From assembly GCA_017427265.1 (NCBI GenBank), contig JAFRTG010000035.1, positions 1 through 64,000 on the forward strand: a stretch of 64,000 bases of DNA, read 5' to 3'. This stretch comes from Oscillospiraceae bacterium (GTDB lineage: Bacteria > Bacillota > Clostridia > Oscillospirales > Ruminococcaceae). The position numbers were made by a program, and so were the translations under genes. A model generated the notes under the pieces. That model ran no database searches, was not told the DNA's origin, and was given only the letters and a program-made list of their open reading frames with translations. Below are positions 29,783-38,657 of the stretch, one piece after another. Position 1 is the stretch's first letter. The number at the start of each line of letters is the position of its first letter.

Positions 29783-31264
29783 ATGAGCATTGCACCGAAC
29801 GGACAGCCTTCGCTGTTTGCTGCACGCAATCTGACCATGCTCGTAGACTTTTACGAACTGACGATGGCAAACGGCTTTCTGGAGAACGGTCTCGGCGATG
29901 TGACCGCATGCTTTGACCTGTTCTTCCGCAAGGTTCCGGATCAGGGCGGCTATGCGATTATGGCCGGTCTTGAGCAGGCGATTGAATATCTGAAAAATCT
30001 GCGCTTTACAAAGGAAGATATCTGCTATCTGCGTGAAAGAGGCATTTTCTCCGAACAGTTTCTGGATTATCTTGCCCGCTTCAGATTTGCCTGTGATGTC
30101 TGGGCAATTCCGGAGGGCACGCCGATCTTCCCGCACGAGCCGCTGATGACTGTCCGCGGCCCGGCGATACAGGCGCAGTTCATCGAAACGATGCTGCTGC
30201 TTTCCGTCAATCACCAGTCGCTGATTGCGACCAAGGCGAACCGCATTGTCCGCGCGGCAGACGGCCGTCCGGTCATGGAGTTCGGTTCCCGCAGGGCGCA
30301 GGGCGGCGACGGCGCACTGTACGGCGCAAGAGCAGCCTATATTGCCGGTGCAGCCGGTACGGCCTGCACGATCTGCGACCGTGAATTCGGTGTTCCGGCG
30401 CTCGGCACCATGGCACACAGCTGGGTGCAGCTGTTCCCTTCCGAGCTTGAGGCCTTCCGCGCATATGCAAAGGTCTATCCGGATGCATGCACACTGCTGG
30501 TTGATACCTTCCATGTCCTCAAATCCGGCGTTCCGAATGCAATCACAGTCTTTCAGGAGCTGAAAGCTGCGGGACACAAGCCGCAGGGCATACGCATTGA
30601 CAGCGGCGATATCGCATATCTTTCCAAGAAAGCCCGTGTCATGCTGGATGAAGCAGGACTGCAGGAGGTCAAGATTGTCGCCTCCAATTCGCTGGATGAA
30701 TATCTGATCCGTGATCTGCTCGTACAGGGCGCACAGATCGACAGCTTCGGCGTCGGAGAACGTCTTGTGACATCCCGCTCCGAACCGGTATTCGGCGGCG
30801 TCTACAAGCTGGCAGCTGCCGGTACGGCGGAGGCACCGGATACGCTGGTTCCGAAGATGAAAATATCCGAAAACGCATCCAAAATCACGAACCCCGGCTT
30901 CAAGATGCCGTGGCGTCTGTTTGATCTTGAAACAGGCATGGCGATTGCTGACGTCATCACGCTTGCAGATGAAACCATCGACGACACGCAGCCGTATGTC
31001 ATTTTCGATCCGGAGTTTACCTATAAGCGCAAGACGCTGACGAATTTCAAGGCTGTCCGGCTGCAGGTTCCCGTCTTTGAAAAAGGCAAATGCGTCTACG
31101 AATCCCCGTCAATCGAGGACATGCGCACCTACTGCCGCGAGCAGCTTGATACTATCTGGGATGAGGTCAAGCGTTTTGAGAATCCGCACGCATACTACGT
31201 CGATCTGTCCGAGCCGCTCTGGAAGCTGAAGCGTGAGCTGCTTGATAAATACTTTGCAGACTGA
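29783..31264 (+). CDS. pncB: nicotinate phosphoribosyltransferase
   Basis: This 493-residue enzyme converts nicotinate and PRPP to nicotinate mononucleotide (NAD salvage). It has LTMLVDFYELTMANGFLENG at the N-terminus, the 'F.R..P..GG.A..AGLEQ' stretch, PVMEFGSRRAQGGDGALYGARAAYIAG, LGTMAHSWVQLFP and LLVDTFHVLKSGVPNAI, plus IRIDSGDIAYLSKKAR, all family signatures. The length fits the longer Firmicutes PncB2 type. The NaMN it makes is also a substrate of CobT in B12 assembly. AGAGG precedes the ATG. Confidence 0.94.
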   Translation: MSIAPNGQPSLFAARNLTMLVDFYELTMANGFLENGLGDVTACFDLFFRKVPDQGGYAIMAGLEQAIEYLKNLRFTKEDICYLRERGIFSEQFLDYLARFRFACDVWAIPEGTPIFPHEPLMTVRGPAIQAQFIETMLLLSVNHQSLIATKANRIVRAADGRPVMEFGSRRAQGGDGALYGARAAYIAGAAGTACTICDREFGVPALGTMAHSWVQLFPSELEAFRAYAKVYPDACTLLVDTFHVLKSGVPNAITVFQELKAAGHKPQGIRIDSGDIAYLSKKARVMLDEAGLQEVKIVASNSLDEYLIRDLLVQGAQIDSFGVGERLVTSRSEPVFGGVYKLAAAGTAEAPDTLVPKMKISENASKITNPGFKMPWRLFDLETGMAIADVITLADETIDDTQPYVIFDPEFTYKRKTLTNFKAVRLQVPVFEKGKCVYESPSIEDMRTYCREQLDTIWDEVKRFENPHAYYVDLSEPLWKLKRELLDKYFAD

Positions 31265-31297
31265 CACCGTGCGCCCGCTGAACACAGAGGTATACAG

Positions 31298-32740
31298 ATG
31301 AATCTCTCCATTACCCGCATTCACATGGGCCCTGCACGCTGTGCCGCTGATCTGACAGACGGCAGCGAGCGCGGAGAATATGTTTCGCAGGATTATATTC
31401 TGCATACACTCGGCAGACCCATGCGGGCTGTCAACCTGATGTACTGCTACTATCCGCTGGATAAGACGTTTCCGATGCGTGCAAGACATGCTTTCGCGGA
31501 CAGAGTCGTTTCATTCCAGTGGGATTATCCCTATGACGATTATTTTCCGTACACCGGCGGCCTGAACGGTTCCCGGAACGGTCCGGTTTTCCGCCAGATA
31601 CAGGATATCCGCCGGCACGGACAGGATGTCATCCTGACGCTGACCTGCGATCCGCATGTGACGGACGACCATCTGATTGCAATCGCACAGGATCTGCGCC
31701 CTTACGGGCGCCTGATGCTGCGGCTCAACCACGAGGCAACCGGCGGCTGGTTTTCCTTCAACAAACGCGCTTCTTTTGAAGAGGTTGCTGCATTTTTTGT
31801 GCACGCAAGCGAGGTGATCCGCGCACATGCGCCGAATGTCCGGACGGTAATCTGCATCGGCGGCATCGAGGATCCTGAATCTCAGGAAATGGTGCGGGAG
31901 CAAGCCTTTGCATGTACGGTTCGCGCTGCGGATATCTGGTCTGTGGACAAATATCTGGCGCTGCACTGGGGCTGGCCGTATGATATCGCGGAGAAAGGCG
32001 GCCACTCGCACCGCCGCGACAGCAGCCGGAATGTATACAATCTCACGAAGCGCTCGTTTTACCGTTTCAAAGCCCTGAACGGCGGAAAACCGAAGCCGAT
32101 GACGATGGGCGAATTCAATGCGGACGGCGATGTGACAGGCCCCTACGGTCAGTGCGAAATGATTGAAGAATTTCTCCGGCTGCTGAAAAACGATCCGGAA
32201 AACTGGCTGACCGCCATCAACTTTTATCAGTTCCGCGACCGCGGACGTCTTGGACTTGAAACAGAGGATCCGTCCAATCCGGAATGCGGAATCGCGCAGC
32301 CTGTGATGCGGACATTCCGCAAATGGATCCGCGATGACCTGTTCCGGCCGACCCTGACTTCTTGCGGCGATGCATCACTCCCCGCGACACTGCGCTGGGG
32401 CAGCGCCGAGGATGCAGAGGGTCTTGCGATCCGTCTGCATTTTGAAGGCAACCCGCATTACTGTGAGCTCACCTTCCGCGATGAAGGAAACTATATGCTG
32501 GAGCTGCACGGACGCTGGTTCTATAAGGCACCGCAGACGCGCTTTGTTGACCTGATGCCCGCATTCTTTGAGAAACCACTGACAGCGCCCTGCGATCTGA
32601 CACTGAAGCTGTTTGCGCCGCCTGCATCCGGCAGAAACGATCCCGAACAGCCGGACGGCCTGATGAACAGCTTTGCCGAGATCGAATCCCTGCCGGACAT
32701 CCGCATCGAATACGCACCCGTGGAGGAAAGCTGTGACTGA
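31298..32740 (+). CDS. cytoplasmic GH26-like (clan A) glycoside hydrolase family protein
   Basis: This is a 480-residue protein without a signal peptide. Residues about 45-335 look like a TIM barrel with the two acidic residues of the GH26 type: Glu146 in LRLNHEATGGWFSF (compare R-x-x-HE-x-x-G-x-W in beta-mannanases) and Glu272 in TMGEFNADGD. Aromatic substrate-site residues (IWSVDKYLALHWGWPYD, INFYQFRDRG) are present. A C-terminal beta-rich region of about 125 residues follows. It overlaps the HAD gene by 8 bases. It would act on an intracellular oligosaccharide, or be a non-catalytic relative. No substrate can be assigned. Confidence 0.6.
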   Translation: MNLSITRIHMGPARCAADLTDGSERGEYVSQDYILHTLGRPMRAVNLMYCYYPLDKTFPMRARHAFADRVVSFQWDYPYDDYFPYTGGLNGSRNGPVFRQIQDIRRHGQDVILTLTCDPHVTDDHLIAIAQDLRPYGRLMLRLNHEATGGWFSFNKRASFEEVAAFFVHASEVIRAHAPNVRTVICIGGIEDPESQEMVREQAFACTVRAADIWSVDKYLALHWGWPYDIAEKGGHSHRRDSSRNVYNLTKRSFYRFKALNGGKPKPMTMGEFNADGDVTGPYGQCEMIEEFLRLLKNDPENWLTAINFYQFRDRGRLGLETEDPSNPECGIAQPVMRTFRKWIRDDLFRPTLTSCGDASLPATLRWGSAEDAEGLAIRLHFEGNPHYCELTFRDEGNYMLELHGRWFYKAPQTRFVDLMPAFFEKPLTAPCDLTLKLFAPPASGRNDPEQPDGLMNSFAEIESLPDIRIEYAPVEESCD

Positions 32741-33578
32741 TACTCTTTATGTAACCGATCTGGACGGAACGCTGCTGCAGCCGGATGTCACGGTCTCAGA
32801 CCGCTCCGTCAGGATTCTGTCTGCGCTTCTGGCACAGGGGCTTCCGCTGACGGTCGCCACGGCGAGAACCAGCTTTTCCGTCATGCCGATTCTGGAAAAG
32901 CTCCCGATGCAGCTTCCGCTGATTTTACAGAACGGCGCTGTTCTGCACGATCCTGTCCGTGACCGGATCGTATCTGCGGCCGCAATCCGGCCGGAAATCT
33001 TTTTGCAGGTCATCCGCCTGTATGCGGAATACGGCTTCAACGGTTTTGTTTTCTGCGTGCCTGAGGATACGCTGCATTGCTGCTACACGGAGCTTTCCAC
33101 GCCGCATATGAAGCGTTACTACCAGGAGCGTCGTGATAAATATCAAAAGCCGTTTGTGCAGGTGCAGCAGCTTGCTGATCTTGCTGATAAAAAACCTGTT
33201 TACCTGTCGCTGAATGCGCCGAAGCCGCGGCTCGATCCTGTTTATGATGCTGTCCGGCAGATTGCAGGCATTTCCGTTGCCTACTACCGGGATGTCTATG
33301 AGCCGGAGATCTGGTATCTGGAAATCTCAGCTCCGGATGCGTCAAAATATCACGGCATCGAAAAGCTCAGAAAGCTGACCGGTGCAAAAAAGGTTGTCGG
33401 ATTCGGCGATAACCTTAACGATCTGCCGCTGTTCCGCGCCTGTGACGAAAAAATCGCAGTCGGAAATGCGGCGGACGAACTGAAAGCACTTGCGGACACT
33501 GTCATCGGCTGCAACACAGAGGATGCCGTTGCGGTGTATCTGCAATCCGTATTTCACGCCGGAACAGACGGACTCTGA
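32733..33578 (+). CDS. HAD-superfamily (Cof-type, IIB) phosphatase
   Basis: This is a 281-residue haloacid dehalogenase-like phosphatase. Motif I is VTDLDGTLLQPD (nucleophile Asp at about residue 9), motif II is VATARTSFS, motif III is a Lys near KYHGIEKLRKLTG, and motif IV is VGFGDNLNDLPLF; the central region is a C2B cap. The start is GTG 32733 after GGAGGAAA, overlapping the GH26-like gene's stop. Such enzymes dephosphorylate sugar phosphates or flavin/PLP precursors. The pairing with a glycosidase-like gene suggests a sugar phosphate, by inference only. Confidence 0.85.
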   Translation: MTDTLYVTDLDGTLLQPDVTVSDRSVRILSALLAQGLPLTVATARTSFSVMPILEKLPMQLPLILQNGAVLHDPVRDRIVSAAAIRPEIFLQVIRLYAEYGFNGFVFCVPEDTLHCCYTELSTPHMKRYYQERRDKYQKPFVQVQQLADLADKKPVYLSLNAPKPRLDPVYDAVRQIAGISVAYYRDVYEPEIWYLEISAPDASKYHGIEKLRKLTGAKKVVGFGDNLNDLPLFRACDEKIAVGNAADELKALADTVIGCNTEDAVAVYLQSVFHAGTDGL

Positions 33579-33608
33579 AACTTCGGAACGGAATACGGTC
33601 TGAACTGC

Positions 33609-33625
33609 CGGCACGCTGCGTGCCG
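33609..33625 (+). terminator. short hairpin between the HAD gene and iorA
   Basis: CGGCAC/GTGCCG pair around GCTGC, followed by TTTCAATCATT. The stem is only 6 pairs and the T-run is weak, so it may be a partial terminator. The 100-base gap holds nothing else clear apart from the AAGGAG ribosome binding site of iorA. Confidence 0.35.
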
Positions 33626-33678
33626 TTTCAATCATTAACAAACGATTCTGCACGGAATCGGGAAAAAGGAGAATACAC

Positions 33679-35406
33679 ATGAAAAAACTGATGCTTGGCA
33701 ATGAAGCATTCGCAAGAGGTCTTTATGAGGCAGGCTGCCGGTTTGCGTCCAGCTATCCGGGTACACCTTCCACAGAGATCACCGAAACAATCGCAAAGTA
33801 CGATGAAGTCTACGCAGAATGGGCTCCGAATGAAAAGGTCGCAGTCGAATCTGCGCTGGGCGCCAGCTTTGCCGGTGCAAGAGCCTTCGCGGCCATGAAG
33901 CACGTCGGCCTGAATGTTGCGGCCGATCCGCTCTACACCGCCGCCTATACCGGCGTCAACGGCGGTCTGGTCATTGCAGTCGCTGACGATCCGGGTATGC
34001 ATTCCTCTCAGAACGAGCAGGACAGCCGGCATCATGCAATCGCCTCCAAGGTTCCGATGCTGGAGCCGTCCGATTCGCAGGAGTGCAAGGATTTTGCAAT
34101 GCTCGGTTACGAGATTTCCGAGCAGTTTGATACACCGGTTCTCATCCGCACGGCAACCAGAGTCGCGCACTCTCAAAGTGCTGTCGAGCAGCTGCCGCGT
34201 CAGGAAAAGGAACTGAAGCCTTACGCCAAGAATCCGCAGAAATACGTCATGGTGCCTGCAAACGCCAAGAACCGTCATGTTGTGGTTGAAGAGCGTACAC
34301 AGAAGCTCATTGCATATGCAGAAACCGCTCCGATCAACAAGGTTGAGGACAACGGCTCGGATATCGGCGTCATCACCTGCGGCGCATCCTATCAGTACGC
34401 CAAGGAAGCACTCGGCAGCAAGGTCAACTATCTCAAGCTCGGCATGACGAATCCCCTGCCGAATCAGCTGTTCCTTGATTTTGCGGCAAAGTGCAAAACC
34501 GTTTATATCATCGAGGAGCTGGACGGCATTCTCGAACAGCATGCCAAGGCGCTCGGCATTGCCTGCAAGGGCAAGGAAATCTTCGGCTGCATCGGCGAGC
34601 TGAATCAGGTTATCATCGCAGAAAAGCTGCTCGGCACAACACCGGAAGTTACCGCTTATCCGGAGCAGCTGCCGATCCGTCCGCCGGTCATGTGCGCAGG
34701 ATGTCCGCACCGCGGCGTATTCTACACGCTTGCAAAGCACAAGATTACCGTTTCCGGCGATATCGGCTGCTATACGCTCGGCGCTGCAAAGCCGCTCGAA
34801 TCCATTGACTGGACAATCTGCATGGGCAGCTCTGTTTCCTGCCTGCACGGCTATAACAAGGTGCTCGGCGAAAAATCCCAGAACAAAACCGTTGCCGTCA
34901 TCGGTGACTCTACCTTCATGCACACCGGCCTGAATTCGCTGGTCAATGTAGCGTATAATGCTTCCAATTCTACCGTTATCATTCTGGATAACTCCATCAC
35001 AGGCATGACCGGTCACCAGCAGAACCCGACCACCGGCAAGAACCTCAAGGGCGACCCGGCTGCTGCCGTCGATCTGGAAGCGCTCTGCCATGCAATCGGC
35101 ATCAAGCGTGTCCGCGTTGCCGATCCGTATCATCTGGCAGAAATGGAGCAGGCGGTTCTTGAAGAACTGGCTGCAGATGAGCCGTCTGTCATCATCAGCC
35201 GCCGTCCGTGCGCGCTGCTGAAATATGTCAAGCACAATCCCCCGCTCCATGTCGATACCGACAAGTGCAAGAGCTGCAAGATGTGCCTGAAGCTCGGCTG
35301 CCCGGCCATCTCCATGAAGAACGGAAAGGCCTGCATCGACCATACGCAGTGCGTCGGATGCGGCATCTGTGAGGAGCTCTGCAAATTCAGCGCAATCGAA
35401 AAGTGA
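33679..35406 (+). CDS. iorA: indolepyruvate:ferredoxin oxidoreductase, alpha subunit
   Basis: This 575-residue thiamine-diphosphate subunit oxidatively decarboxylates aryl pyruvates (from Trp, Phe, Tyr) to aryl-acetyl-CoA, reducing ferredoxin. The N-terminus has LGNEAFARGLYEAGCRFASSYPGTPSTEI; the TPP part has PPVMCAGCPHRGVFYTL, VSGDIGCYTLGAAKP and VIGDSTFMHTGLNSLVN followed by NSITGMTGHQQNP. The C-terminus carries two [4Fe-4S] motifs, CKSCKMCLKLGCP and CVGCGICEELC. It is followed by a zinc-ribbon gene and iorB. Several other genes of the same theme follow. Confidence 0.95.
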   Translation: MKKLMLGNEAFARGLYEAGCRFASSYPGTPSTEITETIAKYDEVYAEWAPNEKVAVESALGASFAGARAFAAMKHVGLNVAADPLYTAAYTGVNGGLVIAVADDPGMHSSQNEQDSRHHAIASKVPMLEPSDSQECKDFAMLGYEISEQFDTPVLIRTATRVAHSQSAVEQLPRQEKELKPYAKNPQKYVMVPANAKNRHVVVEERTQKLIAYAETAPINKVEDNGSDIGVITCGASYQYAKEALGSKVNYLKLGMTNPLPNQLFLDFAAKCKTVYIIEELDGILEQHAKALGIACKGKEIFGCIGELNQVIIAEKLLGTTPEVTAYPEQLPIRPPVMCAGCPHRGVFYTLAKHKITVSGDIGCYTLGAAKPLESIDWTICMGSSVSCLHGYNKVLGEKSQNKTVAVIGDSTFMHTGLNSLVNVAYNASNSTVIILDNSITGMTGHQQNPTTGKNLKGDPAAAVDLEALCHAIGIKRVRVADPYHLAEMEQAVLEELAADEPSVIISRRPCALLKYVKHNPPLHVDTDKCKSCKMCLKLGCPAISMKNGKACIDHTQCVGCGICEELCKFSAIEK

Positions 35407-35413
35407 GCAGCAT

Positions 35414-35629
35414 ATGAAAAAAGCAGTTCCGCACAAGGTACGAAGAATTGATTGCCCGTACTGCGGCATCCGCATGGAATACCGCGGGGCAGAACGTATT
35501 CAGCTTGGCAGATGGGGCATTTTTATGGAGCACTGGGATAACTTTCTTTCCGGCTCGCTCAGCGTACAGATCTACGAATGCCCGGAATGCGGAAAGCTCG
35601 AAATGTTCCGTATTCATAAAAAACGATAA
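35414..35629 (+). CDS. small zinc-ribbon protein between iorA and iorB
   Basis: This 71-residue protein has two Cys pairs, CPYC (near residue 14) and CPEC (near residue 59), typical of a zinc ribbon, with an aromatic stretch between them (RWGIFMEHWDNFLSG). ATG 35414 lies 8 bases after the iorA stop; the ribosome binding site is weak, suggesting coupling to iorA. I do not know a defined function. Its placement between the two subunits suggests it is carried along with them or helps their assembly. Confidence 0.75.
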   Translation: MKKAVPHKVRRIDCPYCGIRMEYRGAERIQLGRWGIFMEHWDNFLSGSLSVQIYECPECGKLEMFRIHKKR

Positions 35630-35654
35630 TTACGAACGAAAAGGAGTTCTGTAA

Positions 35655-36230
35655 ATGGAAACGAAATCTGTTATGATCGTCGGCGTCGGCGGACAGGGTT
35701 CTTTGCTCGCCAGCCGCATTCTCGGCAATGTTCTGCTGCAGCAGGGCTACGCCGTCAAGGTCAGCGAGGTACACGGTATGTCGCAGCGCGGCGGCTCCGT
35801 CGTGACCTATGTCAAGTACGGTGATGCCGTCTATTCCCCGGTCGTCGAAAAGGGCGAAGCGGATGTTATTATCTCGTTTGAGCTGCTGGAAGCCGCAAGA
35901 TGGGCTTCCTGTCTGAAGAAGGGCGGCAAGATTGTCACCTCGACCCAGACACTTGACCCGATGCCTGTCATTACCGGTGCGGCAACATATCCGGAAGGCA
36001 TCGTCGAAAAGCTCGAAGGCATGGGCATTGACGTTACTGCCGTCGATGCACTGTCCCTTGCAGAGCAGGCAGGCAGCGCAAAAGCATCGAATGTTGTTCT
36101 GATGGGCGTTGTTTCCGGCAAGATGGACTTTGACGAGTCTGTCTGGCAGGAGGCGCTCAACCAATGCGTGCCGGAAAAGTTCATCGAAATGAACCGCAAG
36201 GCTTTTGCTCTGGGCAGAAAAGCAGTATAA
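35655..36230 (+). CDS. iorB: indolepyruvate:ferredoxin oxidoreductase, beta subunit
   Basis: This 191-residue gamma-domain-type subunit partners IorA. It has VMIVGVGGQGSLLASRILGNVLLQQGYAVKVSEVHGMSQRGGSVVTYVKYG, the conserved GVGGQG and EVHGM-QRGG motifs that shape the CoA/ferredoxin side of the active site. AAAGGAG precedes the ATG. The enzyme is oxygen-sensitive and cytoplasmic, fitting an obligate anaerobe. Confidence 0.95.
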   Translation: METKSVMIVGVGGQGSLLASRILGNVLLQQGYAVKVSEVHGMSQRGGSVVTYVKYGDAVYSPVVEKGEADVIISFELLEAARWASCLKKGGKIVTSTQTLDPMPVITGAATYPEGIVEKLEGMGIDVTAVDALSLAEQAGSAKASNVVLMGVVSGKMDFDESVWQEALNQCVPEKFIEMNRKAFALGRKAV

Positions 36231-36313
36231 CAGACACAGCAAACATCATCATTACCGTGACATACCTGTGAGTGACGCGAATCTGAAAATAACACTTGAA
36301 AGGAAGTAACCCA

Positions 36314-37621
36314 ATGGCAAAATATTGGCGTGAGGACATTGAGACGATGCCGCGCGAAGACATGAAGAAGCTGCAGAGCGAACGACTCGTCAAGCAGGTT
36401 CAGCATGTCTATGAGCATGTCCCCTATTACAGGGATCTGATGGACAAAAAAGGTGTAAAACCGGATGACATCCGGTCTGTTGACGATCTGTACAAGCTGC
36501 CGTTTCTCTCCAAGGCGGATCTGCGTGACGCTTATCCGACCGGAATGCTCGCAGTTCCGATGAAGGACTGCGTCAGAATCCACTCCACAAGCGGCACGAC
36601 CGGCCGGCGCGTGGTTGCGTTTTACACGCAGCACGATGTCGATCTCTGGGATGAATGCTGTGCAAGAGCCATTACCGCAGCGGGCGGCACTGCAGAGGAC
36701 GTATGTCAGGTCGCTTACGGCTACGGCCTGTTCACAGGCGGCTTCGGTCTCAACGGCGGCTCGCAGAAGGTCGGCTGTCTGACCCTGCCGATGTCTTCGG
36801 GCAACACAGAGCGCCAGATTCAGTTCATGCGCGATCTGAACGCAACGATTCTCTGCTGCACCCCCTCCTATGCTGCATACATCGGTGAAACGCTGCACGA
36901 CATGGGACTGACTCCGGACGATATCAAGCTCAAGGCCGGTATCTTCGGTGCGGAGCCCTGGACCGAGGAAATGCGCCGCACGATTGAAGCGTCGCTCGGC
37001 ATCAAGGCCTATGACATCTACGGTCTGACTGAAAGCTCCGGTCCCGGTGTCGCATTTGAGTGCGAGGAGCAGACCGGTATGCACATCAACGAAGACCACT
37101 TCATCCCGGAAATTATTGACCCGGAAACCGGCGAGGTACTCCCGGAAGGCTCGGTCGGTGAGCTTGTGTTCACAAGCATCACAAAGGAAGCGTTCCCGCT
37201 GCTGCGCTACCGCACAAGAGACCTCTGTCAGCTGACACGCGGCAAGTGCTCCTGCGGCAGAACCCTCATCAAGATGTGCAAGCCGATGGGCAGAAGCGAT
37301 GATATGATGATCATTCGCGGTGTCAACGTGTTCCCGTCTCAGATTGAAACTGTTCTGATCGAGCAGGGCTACTCTCCGAACTATCTCATTGAGGTTGACC
37401 GCAAGAATAATACGGATACGCTTGACATCAGTGTCGAGATGAACACAGAGCAGTTCTCTGACAAGATGAAGGACATCCAGGAAAAGGAACGCAGCCTTGC
37501 TTCTGCAATCAAGACGATGCTTGGCATCAATCCGAAGGTGCATCTCGTCTCTCCGAAATCCATCACCAGAAGCGAAGGAAAAGCGGTTCGCGTCATCGAC
37601 AAGCGCAAGCTGCACGACTGA
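36314..37621 (+). CDS. paaK: phenylacetate-CoA ligase
   Basis: This 435-residue adenylate-forming enzyme interconverts aryl acetates and aryl-acetyl-CoA. It has LPFLSKADLRDAYPTGM, IHSTSGTTGRRVVAFYT (P-loop-like STSGTTG), AGIFGAEPWTEEMR, YDIYGLTESSGPGVAFEC and RTLIKMCKPMGRSDDMMIIRGVNVFPSQIE. Start 36314 follows AAAGGAAG. Behind iorAB the enzyme could run toward acid formation, conserving ATP from aryl-acetyl-CoA, a known arrangement in amino-acid fermenters. Confidence 0.93.
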   Translation: MAKYWREDIETMPREDMKKLQSERLVKQVQHVYEHVPYYRDLMDKKGVKPDDIRSVDDLYKLPFLSKADLRDAYPTGMLAVPMKDCVRIHSTSGTTGRRVVAFYTQHDVDLWDECCARAITAAGGTAEDVCQVAYGYGLFTGGFGLNGGSQKVGCLTLPMSSGNTERQIQFMRDLNATILCCTPSYAAYIGETLHDMGLTPDDIKLKAGIFGAEPWTEEMRRTIEASLGIKAYDIYGLTESSGPGVAFECEEQTGMHINEDHFIPEIIDPETGEVLPEGSVGELVFTSITKEAFPLLRYRTRDLCQLTRGKCSCGRTLIKMCKPMGRSDDMMIIRGVNVFPSQIETVLIEQGYSPNYLIEVDRKNNTDTLDISVEMNTEQFSDKMKDIQEKERSLASAIKTMLGINPKVHLVSPKSITRSEGKAVRVIDKRKLHD

Positions 37622-37662
37622 TTCCTCTGACATCCTGATAGAAACGAAAGGATATCCCAAAC

Positions 37663-38631
37663 TTGAAAAAACATTTTCTGACAGCTTTCACCGCACTTGC
37701 ATCCGCAGTTCTGCTGACCGGATGCAGCGTCGGTGTAAAAAACGGCACGTATGTTTCCGTCAACGGCATCAAAAATATGGCCGAGGCATACCGCTCTGAC
37801 CCGGATACAGCTTTCGAGCAGATTTTTTCAGAAGAAACGGAACCTGATATGAGCGTTACGCTCAAGGGAGATCAGTTTTTGATTGCACAGCGGCTGGATT
37901 CGACAACAGGCATTGAATGGAAAGGCAGATACAGCGCAAATCAGGCAGCACTGAGATTCAGTTATGCCGATGCTGTTGTCAATGGGACAGATGAAACACA
38001 GTGGATTCAGGATCGCCTCACGGCGCTGAATGAAACCGGCGCTTTACCCGAACAGATTGCGCCGCGAATCTATCTGTCCTCTGCTGCATATGCCTACTCC
38101 AAGCTCCCGATCGGCATACTGCGGAATTCAGGTGTAAAGGAGTCGTCTGCCATTGAGCTGCACAAAGATTTCCTCTGCACACCGATGTACGGAATGACTG
38201 TAGAAGGCAGGTATGAGACCGGTAAGGACTTTGCAGTCAATTATGTTCCGGCTGATACGCTCCGGAATGACAAATATTCCAAAGCATATTACAACGAAGC
38301 GGAGCAGACCTACTCAGCACAGCCGGATGAGGAAAAGCTCGGAACGGAGCTCAGTATACTCGCCAACCGTTTCGGCCTGCAGGACAGTGAAAACATGCAG
38401 TTCCGCATCACATTCTCCGGCGGCATCTGGGAGATGTCCGCTGCGGACGGCAGTGCGTTCACCCACGGTGGATACGCAGAAAGCAAAAAACATCCGGGAT
38501 TCATTTCCGTGTTTGAGCAGCCGGATGATCCGCAGGCAAAACAGATGCTGGATTCGCTTTACCCGCTGTTCCTTTATATCGACGGCGGCAGCGGCAAAAT
38601 CTATTATCCGGGATTTGTCAGAAAACCTTAA
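37663..38631 (+). CDS. lipoprotein of unknown function
   Basis: This 322-residue lipoprotein is read from a TTG start (37663) after GAAAGGAT. The signal peptide ends in LLTGC (Cys21). The rest is soluble, about 300 residues with mixed alpha/beta character and no recognised domain; it begins VKNGTYVSVNGIKNMAEAYR and ends YIDGGSGKIYYPGFVRKP. It is placed between paaK and the ACT gene on the same strand, so it is probably cotranscribed, but a link to aryl-acid metabolism is not evident. Confidence 0.75.
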   Translation: MKKHFLTAFTALASAVLLTGCSVGVKNGTYVSVNGIKNMAEAYRSDPDTAFEQIFSEETEPDMSVTLKGDQFLIAQRLDSTTGIEWKGRYSANQAALRFSYADAVVNGTDETQWIQDRLTALNETGALPEQIAPRIYLSSAAYAYSKLPIGILRNSGVKESSAIELHKDFLCTPMYGMTVEGRYETGKDFAVNYVPADTLRNDKYSKAYYNEAEQTYSAQPDEEKLGTELSILANRFGLQDSENMQFRITFSGGIWEMSAADGSAFTHGGYAESKKHPGFISVFEQPDDPQAKQMLDSLYPLFLYIDGGSGKIYYPGFVRKP

Positions 38632-38657
38632 CTCTCTGAAATAAGGAGGATTTTACG

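Noticed and set aside
33628-35475. A 615-codon open frame on the minus strand opposite iorA
   Set aside because: iorA is unmistakable (TPP and ferredoxin motifs). The antisense frame has no ribosome binding site and no recognisable domain, and is explained by the third-position bias of a highly biased gene on the other strand.
35831-37660. A 609-codon minus-strand frame opposite iorB and paaK
   Set aside because: It crosses two convincing plus-strand genes and their intergenic gap, and shows low-complexity Arg/His/Val-rich composition typical of shadow frames.
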